Assembly (NCBI RefSeq): GCF_000237925.1
Contig: NW_017386007.1
Span: 1 to 64,000, forward strand
Source of the DNA: Schistosoma mansoni
Taxonomy: Eukaryota > Platyhelminthes > Trematoda > Strigeidida > Schistosomatidae
Direction of reading: 5' to 3'
Length of the DNA: 64,000 nucleotides
A program made the translations under genes and the position numbers. The notes below the pieces were generated by a model. The model was given only the letters and a program-made list of their open reading frames with translations. It did no database searches and was not told where the DNA came from. Positions 36,480 through 48,559 of this stretch are shown here, piece after piece (the first letter of the stretch is position 1; the number at the start of each line of letters is the position of its first letter).

Positions 36480-39400
36480 TGGTGGTTACTGAAATATTTA
36501 CTTCAAAGTACTTCTCAATACATAACAGTTGCTATTATTTTTTCCTTTTAACATAAATAACTTCGTTCTTATTATAAGGTTTTTCGTTTTTCTATTTTAG
36601 TGTTTTCAGTCACTTTTAACGGATTATTCTTATTTGTTCTGAATAATATCATGTCTTGATTAGATTTCCTTTGATGTGCACCACAAGAGTCGAGCGCTAA
36701 AACTCCTTATGCTTGTTGAATTCGTGATATTTGTTCGTCAGTCTCATGAGCAAGCTCATGCTATATCCAGGTTCACTGTTATCATGCTTTTGTCACTACG
36801 AAAAAGATTATGATTCAATTCATAACAATAATTGACAGACCTTCGATACAACTGTCCGATGAGCATAATAATGCACTCTTTGTTATGTCGAGATAAGTAT
36901 ACAATTTGCACCTTTACGTCTCGTGACTTAACGTAAATCACTTCTTTATAGTTAATAAATGACTAAAAAAATTATCGAACTACATCTTTCACAAGCTAAT
37001 CTATGTTCTATCATAAGGGTAGACGGTCACAAATGGCCACAAATGGTCATCCATACCTCAGTTCTTAAAAGCCTACTGGTACAAATAATGTAATTTTTCA
37101 TTCGACAAAATATATACATGAATGTTACCGAGTGTCAAATAAGCTTACCTATCAGGACACTTTATCACCCAAAAAAATTTAGCGGTTAATTGTTGAACTA
37201 TGTCAAATTTTCCAGCTTTGATCCTCGAAGATATATATTTTCTCGAAATCAACCTAGCGGGTAGGTAAGGTAGGTGTAGAGATCATACACTGTCTGTATC
37301 AGATTCTTGGCATTAGTGACGATCATCAGTGGGACTCTAGCCAGTTGTCTTGATGTGTGGCTACAATGCTACGCTGTCGTATGTCGTCATGGTATGTGCC
37401 GATCAGTGTTAGAATGAAGGGCGCGAGGTATGTCAGTTGATCTGAATATAACTGTATTCAGTGTTTGGACCACCTGATTGATGGTGGGGTTTTAGTGCTA
37501 ACAAGGAAGAAAGCTGGTCTTGAGACGACATTGAAGGGGCGCAATATTAGAGAATTTCCTGCTTATTTATTCATTGGGTGGCAATAGAGCACGGTTAATT
37601 AATTTGGCGTAATGAGTTGTTCCGTCAAGCAATAAATGTGAAAACTAATAGGTTATATGGTGTACATATGCACTGCAATATGTACATAGAGAATCATTCA
37701 CTCTTTACCGCACAATGGCGTGGCGTATTAAGACCAAACCGTCATATGCAAACTGTTAAGTGAATGGTTTTCCTAAAACGGGAACACATCTAATACCCCA
37801 GATATTAACATAAAGTGCATCAGCAAAAATTATAGTGGCACCAAAAACTTTGATATTGATTAACGCTAAGATTTATGTCTGCTACAAGTTAATAAAGGAA
37901 CAATAATGTCAAGTCGATCTCGATGAATTCAGAAGCTAGAGCGTGTGATCAGGAATTCGGTTTCGTCCCTCCTTTATGTTTTTCAATAATTTATTGTCGG
38001 TAGCTTTTCGGGCTTCTGGATTTGCTAGGTAATCTTTTGTGATACATTATGACTGAAAAGTTTGGGTTGTCTTATGTTGCATATTTGTAGGGACTGAGGC
38101 AATCCATGTATGCTATGAACTCAAGTAAGCTACATTTCGACGAGGATGCCATCACAGCATCAAGAGTGGGATTGAGGATGGTCAGTGTATCGTATAAGGA
38201 CTAAACGCCAAGCCCAATATATTTACAGCCAAGAAGTGCAGAGTTACAGTTTGTGTGAAAATAAGTTTATTGAGTTATGGTTTACTCTGAAATTAGTATT
38301 TCTCTGATAGCAAACCCAATCCTAAAATGGTAGATTTGTCGTGATGTAACTGCCTAATCTATACGATCTTACGTGTAAGCTACATCATTGTCTACACCGA
38401 CTCATAGTATCGCAACAATCACCAATACAATGGCGAACACATTCAGGCCGAAGATAGAACAGTATATTTGATATGAATAAAAGGTATAGTCTAAACATGA
38501 ATGATCACGCTTGCTCGGCCTAGCCATGCCGTTGGATTATTTTAATTTCAAATGAATGTTACCGCGCCCACCATTACTGACCTTCTCCTGGTGTTTCATC
38601 TTGAAAGTCTATTTTCCCAGTTATCTCATGTTCGGTTTCGAGGATTGTGTGGTTGGGGTCAAATGCCACTACAGGCTCACGATGCTGGGTAGTACCGAAT
38701 GAAAGGACTTATCATTCGCTGGTCCGAGTGCTGCGCAAGTGTAATCACGGATGCATGCTGAGTTGTGGTGGAGCTGTTGTCAGTAGTCAACAAGGCAGTA
38801 AACATCTAAGCGGGTGGTCACGGAATTCATTGGTCGTGTGTGCATTCTGTTGAGGAGGAACGATAGAGAAACAATGGTAGAATGGAGCTAGCGGAAACCG
38901 AGGAACATTTGTTGGGAAATTAATGTTAACTAATGTCAAACTTTGTTGTAGTACTTTTCATGTAACTCACTGAGTCGAAAAAAGCATTCAGTGGTTAATA
39001 TCAAAATTGAAAATATTGCTGTGTAGTCAATAATTCATGTGAAATAGTAAACGGCTAGCAACGCATTATTCTGAAGCCTCTGAATAATAACGAACTGTTT
39101 GTGTGAAAATCAACCTTTTTACGGGTCTTTCATTCATTTGTGTTACCCAGGCTTCAAACTTGGTCCGCTTATAGCTTTAAATTTGATGCTCTGTTTCTAT
39201 CCAACAAGGGGTTGTCGTTTTGACCCTGAAAACCTTACGTAATCACTATGTGGGGCAACTTTTTGATACTTTGCACTTGATATCAACAAACGATGTTCAA
39301 AGTCTTACCGATGTATTTATATTTTGCATATTAAGATAGCTTAAACACTGATTCTTTATTGCGTTTTATGTGAGGAAGAGGGAGGTACACAGAAATATAC

Positions 39401-40045
39401 AGCGACAACAGATCAATTTTTGTACGCACTGTAAGATCCAAACCAAGTTTACAAGTAGGTTTCATTTGTTGACTAACTGACGAGTAAAATTAGAGACGCG
39501 CACCCCCAGTCGAAATCAGAACAAGTTGTTTTGGGGGTAATAACGGTTCCAAATTTCATTATATATACAAATGTACAAATTTACCTAAACAAATATTACC
39601 ATCCTGTTATTCAACCGACAATTAATACTAAAATATTCAATCTAAATTACAATGAATAGCAAAGTGGTAAGAAATATATGAAAATTACCGAAAACACCAA
39701 AAGGTGAGTGTTATTCTATCCTTTCTGGATAGATCAAGTAAGACTCCGTTTGAGCGGCTGTTCTATAACGCTAAGAGTTTCAATATCTGGGAAAGTGCTC
39801 CAAATTACAACCAAAAATGCACGATCCCAGTCAAAATCAAACCGCACAATCAAAGAGCAAGCAGTCAATATGGCAGCCGCCAGAATAATAACAATTAAAG
39901 CAAACTAAATACAGTTCGGTAAGGAACATAGAGAATCAATAAAAATGATAAGAAAACCGAGAAAATTAAACGTTACAGTTTTAATTAGCATCAAAAAAGT
40001 TAACAATATATACAAATAAAGAAACCACAAGGAAGAAATCACAAA
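36480..40045. other. No gene recognised
   Basis: About 3.5 kb without a supported gene. 37200-37560 and 38570-38870 are less AT-rich and contain short frames (for example 68 codons at 38647-38853), which may be old retroelement debris. I could not assign them. Confidence 0.35.
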
Positions 40046-40049
40046 CGTA

Positions 40050-40720
40050 TGCATGGAGGGATTTTCACTCTCAAAATGGATCTAACACGCACGTTTTCTG
40101 GACAAAGGAAGTCTGCTCAGCAATTGAATCATGGGATGATAGGCCTTGAAGTAGAACCAATAGCATTTCTGTCTCGCCATCATCCAGCTACAGGAGTGGA
40201 GTATGGTAAAGGATGTCTATGTCTATACGCTGGCTGTTACTATTGGTCTCTGAGGAATAACCTCTGATCGATAAGACCTTGGCCACTTATCTGGTTGAAG
40301 TTGAAAGAATCCTAAAAATTCCATCTTTAATCCCAGTTAACCTGACGCTGATTATAAACTAGCATTGTCCCAGATAGTTTGCTGTTGTTGAGGGAATGTG
40401 ACGGAATTGTAGAAGACAGCATTAGAGAAAAGTATGGCTAATGTGTTTTGGAAAATGTGGCTACGGGAATATTTATCGTCTCTGCAAACACGTCCCAAAT
40501 GGTGAGTCGAACATTGCAATTTTAGTGAAGGAGACGTACTAATTGTGACTTCAGATGTTCCGACTGGTGGAAAGTAGCCCTCAGAAGTGGTAAAATGCTG
40601 TAAAACATATAACGACAGAAAGGTTAGGGCTATGGCAATCGGTATGAAGAATGGAGTAGTTAGGAGATATGCGTAAGTTATGTCTCTTTGAAGGTTCCAA
40701 GTAATTTCTTAGTAAATCAG
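40050..40720 (+). mobile_element. BEL/Pao-like (Sinbad-like) LTR retroelement fossil, integrase C-terminal region
   Basis: An old, broken fragment of an LTR retrotransposon. Amino-acid blocks typical of the integrase C-terminal region of BEL/Pao elements can be seen in order on the plus strand, such as ATYLVEVERIL near 40270 and LREYLSSLQTRP near 40465. It carries several breaks. No LTRs, gag or reverse transcriptase were recognised nearby, and the limits are approximate. The degree of decay suggests an old insertion. Confidence 0.65.
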
Positions 40721-40999
40721 TAAAAACGGAACAGGTTGGCGTATTGCTATAAGTCCTACTTGCACTTTCATTGTCGGTGATATATATTAAGATAAACCAT
40801 GAACGAAGATATTGAAGTGGCCTCGTACAGCATATAGGGATTTTGCGTGCAAGTACAAAACCACCTTGGAAATTTTTTGTATGAAACTCCATGCACGTGC
40901 ACATTCATCTTATTTATTCTTGATTTCTTAAGATGTAATTTCCGTGATCTTTTGATTTAAATTGAAACGTATTATTCGTATCTCACTGTATTTTTATTT

Positions 41000-42170
41000 T
41001 TTTTTACTTTTTCACTGAAGTTTTGTTTTTTTGAACGATTTACACGTCGTTTCAATTTATATTTCGTTATTGCGTCAGCCTTATTAATTCGTTACTTTTT
41101 GATTGTGATGCCTGTAGCTCTCCTAGGGTTACTGACGGTCCTAAGCCCGAGTAGACGAGGTGGGTTGAGCATTTGGTCAGCAACCTCATTCTGTGGAAAA
41201 TAAGCATGTCAAAAAGTGCCAAGCAGCTTGACTTGGCTGGTGCGGTGGGAAAGCAATTTCTTCAGCCTTCTCTCATAATGATCGTGTTGTTCTCTGCAAA
41301 GGGGAACAGATACTTTTTACTTCATGTTGAAAGTTTGATATTCTGTTGGCTTTCACGCATTTTGGACGGTTTTATCTCGTACGTTTGGCAAATAATGGTG
41401 GTCTAGTTTAGGATCTATACTTCATTTGTGAGATTGGTACACCAGCTTTAACCATGTTTCTAAAGTCAGTCAGAAGTGCCATAATTATAACTTTACTGTT
41501 TTAGACTTTGAACTAAATTAATTCTCCTGGTCATTTAACAATAGCAGAGAGGTATTTGGCATTCATGCTTATTAAGCACCGCAAAGCTCGGGACGTATGA
41601 ATGGTTCCAGTTCCAACTGACCATACTTGCCATTTAGAAACGATGTAAGTGACTTAAACGCGCAGTCTGTAAATACTTTTTGTAATCACAATAAAATTCC
41701 CGTAAGTAAATGATTCTTCACACGGAAAGTCAACCACGTTCTATAAACAAAAGCCTGTATTTCTAAAGTAATCTCCAGTGAATCATTTCAGTAATATCTC
41801 TCTAACATCCAAGGGATAACGACTAAATGGCACTCTTAAGTCAAAATGACCGTATGTAACTGGTTCTGGCTTTCTAAATAGTTGTCAAGTGCGACATGTC
41901 AGCCGAAGCCAACGAAAAAATTTGGAAAGCAAATGTGCAGGAAATTGTAGGCTGAAGCTTCATAATGATCTGCGGAAATTTTGCAAATGGTCCAGAACAT
42001 TTCAGTAGCTGATATATGGTTCAAAGTGGATTATGTTACACAACTACCATTAATTTACATATATATAAACGGTAGATAACGCTCAAGTGTATTGTAGAGC
42101 TTTTATTCATGTTGATGTTAAGGCCTTAATTTTCATCCTTCGCTCGTTCGTCCTAAACTACTTTGTTTTC
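41000..42170. other. Unassigned; one open segment near 41863-41990
   Basis: The plus-strand frame at about 41863-41987 is open and Cys/basic-rich (SCQVRHVSRSQRKNLES, KCAGNCRLKLHNDL). It could be an exon feeding the segment at 42174, with a GTAGCT donor at 41987. Nothing else is supported here. Confidence 0.25.
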
Positions 42171-42173
42171 CAG

Positions 42174-42591
42174 AGGATTGCAAGTTCCACTGTATTGCAT
42201 CGGAAACAATGTTCCATGAGTTGGTTAGTTTTACGGATTTTGCAAGTAAAGTCTATTTATATTCCTTCCCCCTACAGTATATCGTATATGTCTAGATAGG
42301 AAAATAAGGATGAACAGTGTTTGATGATAACTTTTACACATATTTTGTAAAGAATAATTAAACATTCTATTAGAAAGACATTACAAAGAATGAAAACTAT
42401 CAATTTTCTCATTTGATTGACGTGACTTTTCTCCTCCGGCAGAACTCTACATTGGACGTCACAACCTCTTATCTTGTTTTGAAGATACTCCCAAAACACT
42501 TAAGGACAGTTTACGGACCAATGGAAAACGACTTTCGTTACGCAGCAGTTCACAATGCGGATGGCGTGATGGGGACTCTGAATGTTTTTAA
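42174..42591 (+). CDS. Possible two-exon 3' part of an unidentified gene
   Basis: Two exon-like blocks with good splice signals: 42174-42245 (acceptor CTTTGTTTTCCAG, donor GTAAAG) and 42443 onward (acceptor TTCTCCTCCGGCAG). Joined, one frame reads ETMFHELVSFTDFA then KLYIGRHNLLSCFED and KRLSLRSSSQCGWRDGDSE, stopping at 42591. A second frame is also open through both blocks (...RILQ|NSTLDVTTSYLVLK...) to a stop at 42685. I cannot choose between them and recognise neither. An AATAAA lies near 43006. Confidence 0.35.
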
Positions 42592-42699
42592 CAACTTAGT
42601 GCTAACTGGTGAAATCATACCAAACAAGTACTTATGCAGTCTTTCTACTCCTGATATAACAGCTAAAGCCTCTTGTGGGTTTTAAGGTACGCTTGTTTA

Positions 42700-43930
42700 C
42701 ACCTACTTAATCTTCGCCACATATATAGAACACATCAAAATTTATATTTGTTTATCCTTTGCAATTAATTAGAACATTTATAGCATCATTCTAAATTATT
42801 ATTGCACAATAGTTTGCACTAATATCAAGTTTTACTCGGTATCCCACTACTTAAATTTACGTGTATATATCCAAGTGGAATTTAAAACAAAACTTTTTTT
42901 AATTGTTGGTTAACTTTAGAGGTCGATATTATCATGCCTGAACCTTCTCACTAGATGTTCATCTTATTTTCTCTTCTACAGTTTTCTTTTCTTCTCTTCC
43001 TTCTAAATAAATATTATTCTTAAGTATCGGAGGTTTGTAATTAAGACAACACCTTATGTTATACTCAAATTAACTTCTCAGAAATGCTTTATTTTCACTA
43101 TGTATATAAGACTCATAAAATTGACGTTTGATTATCCTTTGCATCTAATTGAGAGTTTGTTAGCATCGCTCCAAGCTATTACTGCATAAACACTTATTCT
43201 ACCAGCACATCTCACCGCAGGAATAAGTTGTATTCTTATTTATTTATTTACAATCTCTTTTTGTCTTTTCTGTTTGTTATTCATCTGGCGATAAATACGT
43301 AGTCGTTTATTCTTGTTCTATGTTTACAAACACGCTTATTAAACTATTTGCATGTTTCGTATTTCATTCATTTCTATTCTATTATTTTCTCCTTTTCCTT
43401 CTTCAAAATCAACTCAATATTCTTAATTACACAGAACCTGTTTTATTATTATTCTATTATTACTATTATTTTTTTCTTTTTCTTTTCCTTCTTTTAATGC
43501 GACTATGGTAAACGTTATGTTGACATTATTGAAACTTGTGTATTATTGGATTTCTGAAGAAACGCGAAATGATAATTACAGGCCTCCGATTCTACTCTGA
43601 AACTACACTTATTACCAAATAAGCTGCATTTCTAGTGAAGATAAAACAGTCTGAGGAAAGTTTTGCTTTTTAATGAGTGTACAATGTCTATTACTCTGTC
43701 TTTATGTGGTTTCCATACGAACTCTCTACTAGGAACACAGCCAAAAATTGTCCGCTATTTGTTGGACGTTAACAGCAAACCTGAAGTAAAACTGAAGATC
43801 GTCAATACAAGATCTTGGTGCTGACATATTCGTAGGTACACATAGTTGATTCAGTAGTGCTGAGCAACACATATAAGGTTTACAACCTTATCATTACAGT
43901 ATAGCCTAGGCAGTAATAGAATGAGGTTGA
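42700..43930. other. No gene recognised
   Basis: Two partly similar AT-rich segments (42700-42960 and 43040-43260 share GATTATCCTTTGCAT/ATCCTTTGCAATTAATTAG-type sequence), then T-rich, low-complexity DNA. This would be where further 3' exons of the 44-kb minus-strand gene lie. None was identified. Confidence 0.35.
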
Positions 43931-43939
43931 AACTGACAC

Positions 43940-44724
43940 TTGAAATACGTCAACACTTTTATGATTAAAATGTTTGCATAAATTTTGAAGACACTCATTA
44001 TCCAACCCAATATTGGCATCATGAACTAAACTATCACCTCGATGTAATTTAATTAAATCACCATCAGTTAAAGCTTGATTTGTAACTTTCAGAGCACCAT
44101 AGTCGAAAAATTCAACCCAAACGGTAGGGATCTGTACACAAAAAGCTAGATTGTTGTGGCAACAGTAGTAAGTTCACTTGAAATTTCATTCAGTTGAACA
44201 GCAGGCTGAAACTTTTTCTTTTGACTGGTACTACAAATGCATCCTTTTGAGTCTGAAGCAATTGTTGATATCGGATACATTTTGGATTCGCATAAAATAA
44301 TAAACCGAGTGCTTTTATTCATAGTTACGCAAAGATCATCATACAACATTAACAACTTTCAATGTCAATTGTTAAATGTTTCTTCAAAATATCACCTACG
44401 CAGTAATATGGCTATCAGGTTGTAGAACCATAAGACATGTGATACCGGAAAAAAAGATTTGTTAAGTAATGTTGACATCTTCAATTATCAATAAACAAGT
44501 CTCACACACCGAAGTTACATATGGAAGCCAAAATACAATAAAACAATACCTCCAAAAACTGTTGACATCGAAAAAGCTTCAATTCCTTCGTGTGACGTGA
44601 AAAGAATCTCAGGAAAGTGTATCAAGTACGTGTGGAAACAGCTTGGCTGATACAAAACAGTACCAAACGAAAAACGTATCCTAGATATTTCTGGTTTATT
44701 GAACGAAAGTAGAATAGGATTAAA
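43940..44724 (-). CDS. Unidentified gene, three exons, possible OB-fold (POT1-like) protein
   Basis: Exons 44724-44550, 44252-44164 and 44131-43940 have compatible phases (1, 0, 0). The second intron is 32 nt (44163-44132). Readable blocks: FNPILLSFNKPEISRIRF, FHTYLIHFPEILFTSHEG, SMSTVFG; then SKGCICSTSQKKKFQPAVQ; then IPTVWVEFFDYGALKV, NQALTDGDLIKLHRGDSLV and NLCKHFNHKSVDVFQ. The pattern 'V.V.FFDYGA..V...L.DGDLIKLH' resembles the end of the second OB fold of telomere protein POT1 (V.VYDNHA..A..LK.GDFI.L.N). That identity is inference only. Start and stop are outside these exons. A decayed duplicate is at 14735-15490. Confidence in being coding is higher than in the name. Confidence 0.6.
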
Positions 44725-44959
44725 CTACAGTTTTCTTCATGAATAACAGTCATCAAACCTTATCTTCATAAAGTTATTTGACAAACACTAAACATCGAAG
44801 CATGCTGATTAATCTTTCACTTACCACAGTGAAGCATTAATTACTAGAATCTATGTTTAAAATGATACCAGTAAGGAATTTGAAACGACACGAACTAGCA
44901 TTAGTTTCAGTTGAACTAAAAGTTTAACGAGACGCAAGTAATAACTAGATTTTGAAATC

Positions 44960-45334
44960 CATCGTGTGGGATTGTATTGTATTATCATATTAGAATGAAG
45001 CGCATGATTGAGGAAGTTTAGTTCTACATTACGTGTATAAATTATTCGTCTCGCTAATGATAACTTACATAGTTATGTGTTGCATTTCAGATAATCTGTG
45101 ACGTTTTAGGGATGATCACGCTGCTTATTTGAATTCCAACTACATTACCTTCTCCTGTGCTCATGGAGTCCCCTCTAGACCTAATACTGGTCCATACGTG
45201 ATTACTGAAGTACTAGTAAGGTTGTTCCGGACACTGCTGACAAACATACAGAATTAATTTATTTTCGATCATCATATTCCGCCTTGATATGTTGTCAGAT
45301 ACTTGCATTCACTTAGAAATTTTGTTAAATAGCA
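44960..45334. other. No gene recognised
   Basis: Sequence between the duplicated segment and the RTE insertion. It may hold an upstream intron of the minus-strand gene. No exon is supported. Confidence 0.3.
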
Positions 45335-48300
45335 TGCCTCTCTCAATACTTACTTACTTACGCCTGTTGCTCTCAATGGAGCATAGGCCGCCGACCAGCT
45401 TTCTCCAACCCACTCTGTCCTGGGCCTTCCTTTCTAGTTCTATCCAGCTTTTGTTCATTCTTCTCATGTCTGTCTCTATTTCTCGGCGTAATGTGTTTTT
45501 TGGTCTTCCTCGTCTCCTTTGACCTTCAGGATTCCATGTGAGGGCTTGTCTTGTGACACAATTGGGTGATTTCCTCAAAGTGTGCCCAATCCACTTCCAG
45601 CGCTTCTTCCTGATTTCTTCCTCCACTGGAATCTGGTTTGTTGTCTCCCACAGTAACTTGTTGCTGATAGTGTCTGGCCAACGGATCCGAAGTATCTTGC
45701 GTAGATAGCTGTTGATGAACACTTGTATCCTCTGGATAATGGCTTTCGTAGTTCTCCACGTCTCCGCCCCATACAGTAGAACTGTTTTGACATTTGTATT
45801 GAAAATTCTAACCTTGGTGTTGGTTGACAATTGTTTTGAGCTCCAGATGTTTTTCAGCTGTAGGTATGCTGCTCTTGCTTTGCCGATCCTCGCCCTCACA
45901 TCTGCATCTGATCCACCGTGTTCATCAATGATGCTGCCCAGATATGTAAAGGTTTCCACATCCTCCAAAGCTTCTCCGTCAAGTGTAATTTGATTGGCGC
46001 ATATTGTATTGTATCGGAGAGTCTTGCTTTTCTCTTTGTTTATATTGAGACCCACTGCTGCCGAGGCTGCTGCTACACTGGTCGTTTTCTCCTGCATTTG
46101 TTGTTGCGTTTGTGATAGAAGAGCCAGATCATCCGCGAAGTATAAATCGTCAATCTGCATCCTGCCTGTCCACTGTATCCCGTGATTTCCTCCAGATGTT
46201 GACGTCTTCATGATCCAGTCGATGACCAGGAGAAAGAGAAAGGGTGAGAGTAAGCAACCTTGCCTAACACCGGTCTTTACTTCAAACGAGTCGGTGAGTT
46301 GTCCTTTGTGGACGATTTGGCAGTTTAGTCCATCATGGGAGTTCCGTATGATATTTACTATCTTCTCAGGCACGCCGTAGTGTCGAAGAAGCTTCCATAG
46401 TGTCGTCCTGTCCACACTATCAAATGCCTTCTCGTAGTCGATGAAGTTGATGTACAGTGATGAGTTCCATTCGATTGATTGTTCCACAATGATACGTAGA
46501 GTTGTGATTTGATCTGTTCACGATCTATCACGAAATCCAGCTTGTTGATCTCGAAGTTGGGCGTCCACGGAATCCTTCATCCTGTTTAACAATACTCGGT
46601 TGAAGACTTTCCCTGGTATTGAGAGGAGAGTGATGCCCCTGTAGTTGTCGCACTGGCTGAGATCGCCTTTCTTTGGTATCTTGATGAGAAGTCCTTCTTT
46701 TCGGTCTGTTGGTACTTGTTCTTCGTCCCAAATCTTACTGAAGAGAATGTGGAGTATCTTGGCAGTTGCTGTTACATTTGCTTTCAGTGCCTCTGCCGGA
46801 ATGTTGTCTGGTCCCGCTGCTTTGCCACTCTTGACTTGTCTAATGGCCATGATGATCTCTTCAATTGTTGGTGGGCCAATATCGATTGGGAGGTAGGTGG
46901 GTGCTGCTTCGATGTTGGGTGGGTTCAGTGGAGCTGGTCGATTCAAGAGTTCTTTGAAGTGTTCTACCCACCTGTTTCGTTGTTCTTCAATGTCGGTGAT
47001 TACTTTGCCTTCCTTGCTTTTCACTGGTCTTTCTGGCTTACGGTAATTTCCAGCAAGTTTCTTTGTTGTATCATACAGTTGTCTCATGTTCCCCTCTCTT
47101 GCAGCCTTTTCCGCTGTCGTTGCTAAATCTTCCACATATTTACGTTTGTCGGTTCTGATGCTCCTCTTCACTTGCTTGTTTGCCTCTGTGTATTCGGCTT
47201 GTTCCTTGGCTTTTTCCGCTCTTGTTCGGCTGATATTGATTGCTGCCTTCTTGTTCCTCCTTGCTTCAATCTTATCCAGTGTACCAACAGTGATCCATTC
47301 CTTGTGATGGTGCTTCTCTTGGCCCAGAACCTCTTGACATGCTGAAACGATTGCCTCCTTGATACCTTTCCAGTTGCTTTCCATGGTAGTCCCCTCTCCA
47401 TTGAGTAGATCATGAAAGGCCTCGAACCTGTTGCTGAGGGTTATGTTGAATTTGTTGAGTTTGTCAGCATCTCGAAGAAAGGCCGTGTTAAACTTTTGTG
47501 ATGTTGTCCGCGCCGTTGTCCAGTGCTTCTTGAGTTTGAGTTTCATCTTGGCGACCAGCAAATGATGATCGGATGCTATATCAGCTCCTCTCCTGGTTCT
47601 CACATCCTCCATCGTCCTCTTGAACTTTTTGTTAATGCAGATATGGTCGATTTGATTCTGTGTAATGTGATCCGGTGAAATCCAAGGGGCTTTGTGTATG
47701 TTTTTGTGTGGGAATATGGTGCCACCTATGACCAGTTTATTGAAGGCACATAGGTTTGCAAATCTCTCACCATTTTCGTTCCTTTCTCTCAGTCCATGTT
47801 GTCCCATGACGTCTTCGTATCCAGTGTTGTCCGTTCCAACCTTAGCATTGAGATCTCCCATCAGAATTGTCAGGTCCTTGGTTGGGCACTTCTCGACGAT
47901 CGACTGCAGCCTATCGCAGAATTGGTCTTTAGCGTCTTCATCGTAGTCATTGATAGGCGCATAGCATTGGATGACGTTCATTGTAGTGCCCTCTCTCTTT
48001 GTCTTGAAGGAGGCTTTGATGATCCTTGGTCCATCAGATTCCCACCCAATAAGTACATTTTGTGCTTTTCTGGACAGCATCAATGCCACTCCTTGTGTAT
48101 GTGGGGCATTTTCTTCTTCATGACCGGAGTATAACAGAAGTTCTCCTGAAGACAGTCGTTGTTGTCCAACCTGCGTCCAATGTGTTTCACTGATTCCAAG
48201 CACCTCCAGGTTGTATTTTCCCATTTCTGCAGCAATTTGGAAGACTCTTCCGGTCTCCCACATTGTTCGGACATTCCATGTACCTATAAAAATTGTCGCT

Positions 48301-48558
48301 CTGGTTGTAAGAGGGTGCATCGGTCTCATGACTTCCGAAGGAACTCGGCTTTCATCATGAGACGTCATAATTATTCCTTCTACTCCCAGGGCAGAGTTTG
48401 AAAGGTTTGAATGATTTTTTCTGGTTAGCGTTTTTTAGCGAGTTGATTTTCTACGGGATGGGGTCGCTAACCCCATGCCCAACCCTCCTCCTTTACCCGG
48501 GCTTGGAACCGGCAGTAACCCCCCAGAGGAGCTACAGGCGGAGTTGCCTCTCTCAATA
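45335..48558 (-). mobile_element. Full-length SR2/RTE-type LINE with 14-bp target-site duplication
   Basis: The element spans 45349-48544 (3196 bp), flanked by perfect direct repeats TGCCTCTCTCAATA at 45335-45348 and 48545-48558. The 5' leader is about 175 nt. The body is one ORF of about 1004 codons with a single in-frame TGA. The 3' end is a tandem TAAG repeat that contains the stop codon. An apurinic-type endonuclease, reverse transcriptase and RTE-type C-terminus are all present. The intact TSD and nearly open frame mark a recent insertion. It lies between two host loci and antisense to SBNO. Confidence 0.93.
45354..48368 (-). CDS. RTE LINE ORF: endonuclease-reverse transcriptase, one internal TGA
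   Basis: The protein nicks target DNA and primes reverse transcription of the element RNA. The endonuclease is at residues about 25-260: [16 protein letters not shown] (N), GISETHW (catalytic E), [10 protein letters not shown] (D/N), [13 protein letters not shown] (catalytic DH). The reverse transcriptase follows: [54 protein letters not shown] and YFADDLALL (catalytic FADD). The C-terminus has [18 protein letters not shown] and [17 protein letters not shown] and ends NRRK. An in-frame TGA at 46520-46518 replaces the Cys codon expected in 'RSCTDQI'. The frame is the same on both sides, so only this codon interrupts it. Length is usual for RTE (about 1000 residues). The start is the first ATG after the leader. 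Confidence 0.9.
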
Positions 48559-48559
48559 A

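Noticed and set aside
40581-40904. 107-codon minus-strand frame
   Set aside because: It is largely antisense to the BEL/Pao fossil and shows no motif of its own.
43320-43511. 63-codon hydrophobic frame
   Set aside because: T-rich low-complexity DNA gives Phe/Leu/Tyr runs. It has no start context, no splice sites and no family.
46645-48401. Several plus-strand frames of 60-136 codons
   Set aside because: All are antisense shadows of the RTE ORF.
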